From: an uncultured Eubacteriales bacterium
GTDB taxonomy: Bacteria; Bacillota; Clostridia; Christensenellales; Aristaeellaceae
Assembly: GCA_900553315.1 (NCBI GenBank)
Contig: USCW01000124.1
Span: forward strand, 1 to 5,498
Reading direction: 5' to 3'
DNA: 5,498 nucleotides
The notes under the pieces were generated by a model. The model was not told the DNA's origin and ran no database searches. It was given only the letters and a program-made list of their open reading frames with translations. Positions within the stretch are counted from its first letter, which is position 1. The number at the start of each line of letters is the position of its first letter. Positions 5,463 to 5,498 of the stretch are shown piece after piece. A program made the translations under genes and the position numbers.

Positions 5463-5498
5463 GGGAGAGGCCGCTTCTCTGAGAGAAGCGCCTCTCCC
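5463..5498. repeat. Inverted repeat upstream of yabP, hairpin family copy 3, cut by the window edge
   Basis: The arms GGGAGAGGC-GCTTCTC and GAGAAGCGCCTCTCCC pair over 16 positions, with one bulged C in the left arm (around 5471-5472) and a three-base loop. The core matches GCTTCTCT/AGAGAAGC of the copies at 1-40 and 1635-1682, while the outer stem differs in sequence yet stays paired. It probably lies just after the preceding gene, outside the window. The stem may extend past 5498. Confidence 0.8.

Overview
The window comes from a GC-rich, endospore-forming member of the Firmicutes, most likely a Clostridia-type gut or environmental anaerobe. This is inferred from yabP, yabQ and divIC in conserved order, a SipL/DUF3794-LysM spore-coat protein, a PrsA-like lipoprotein with a Gram-positive lipobox, and strong GGAGG-type ribosome binding sites. 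The genus cannot be told from this window alone. All six genes lie on the minus strand, so transcription runs from high to low coordinates; long plus-strand open frames are GC-rich shadows.

In transcription order: an inverted repeat at the right edge (5463-5498, cut by the window), then yabP (5129-5407), yabQ (4729-5124) and divIC (4326-4676) as a tight cluster, closed by a strong intrinsic terminator (4283-4320). Next is a short-form Ppx/GppA phosphatase (3321-4235). A clear sigma-A-type promoter (3234-3263) then drives a PrsA/SurA-like foldase lipoprotein (GTG start at 3186, stop at 1699). A 23-bp-stem hairpin (1635-1682) separates it from a SipL-like gene (48-1580), which is followed by another nearly identical hairpin (1-40).

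Functionally the region mixes spore assembly (YabP and YabQ for cortex/coat, SipL for attaching the coat basal layer through SpoIVA), cell division (DivIC), phosphate/alarmone metabolism (Ppx/GppA) and extracytoplasmic folding (PrsA-like). I found no new defence or mobile system. The most notable items are: (1) a family of long GC-rich hairpins sharing a GCTTCTCT/AGAGAAGC core at three gene boundaries, not followed by a U-tract where this can be checked; (2) a sigma-E-like promoter plus a hairpin that could hide the sipL ribosome binding site only in read-through transcripts; (3) a foldase whose parvulin domain appears split by about 110 residues and lacks one conserved His; and (4) a Ppx/GppA protein with Gly replacing the usual Asp of the first phosphate-binding motif. 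No intergenic stretch exceeds about 135 bases.
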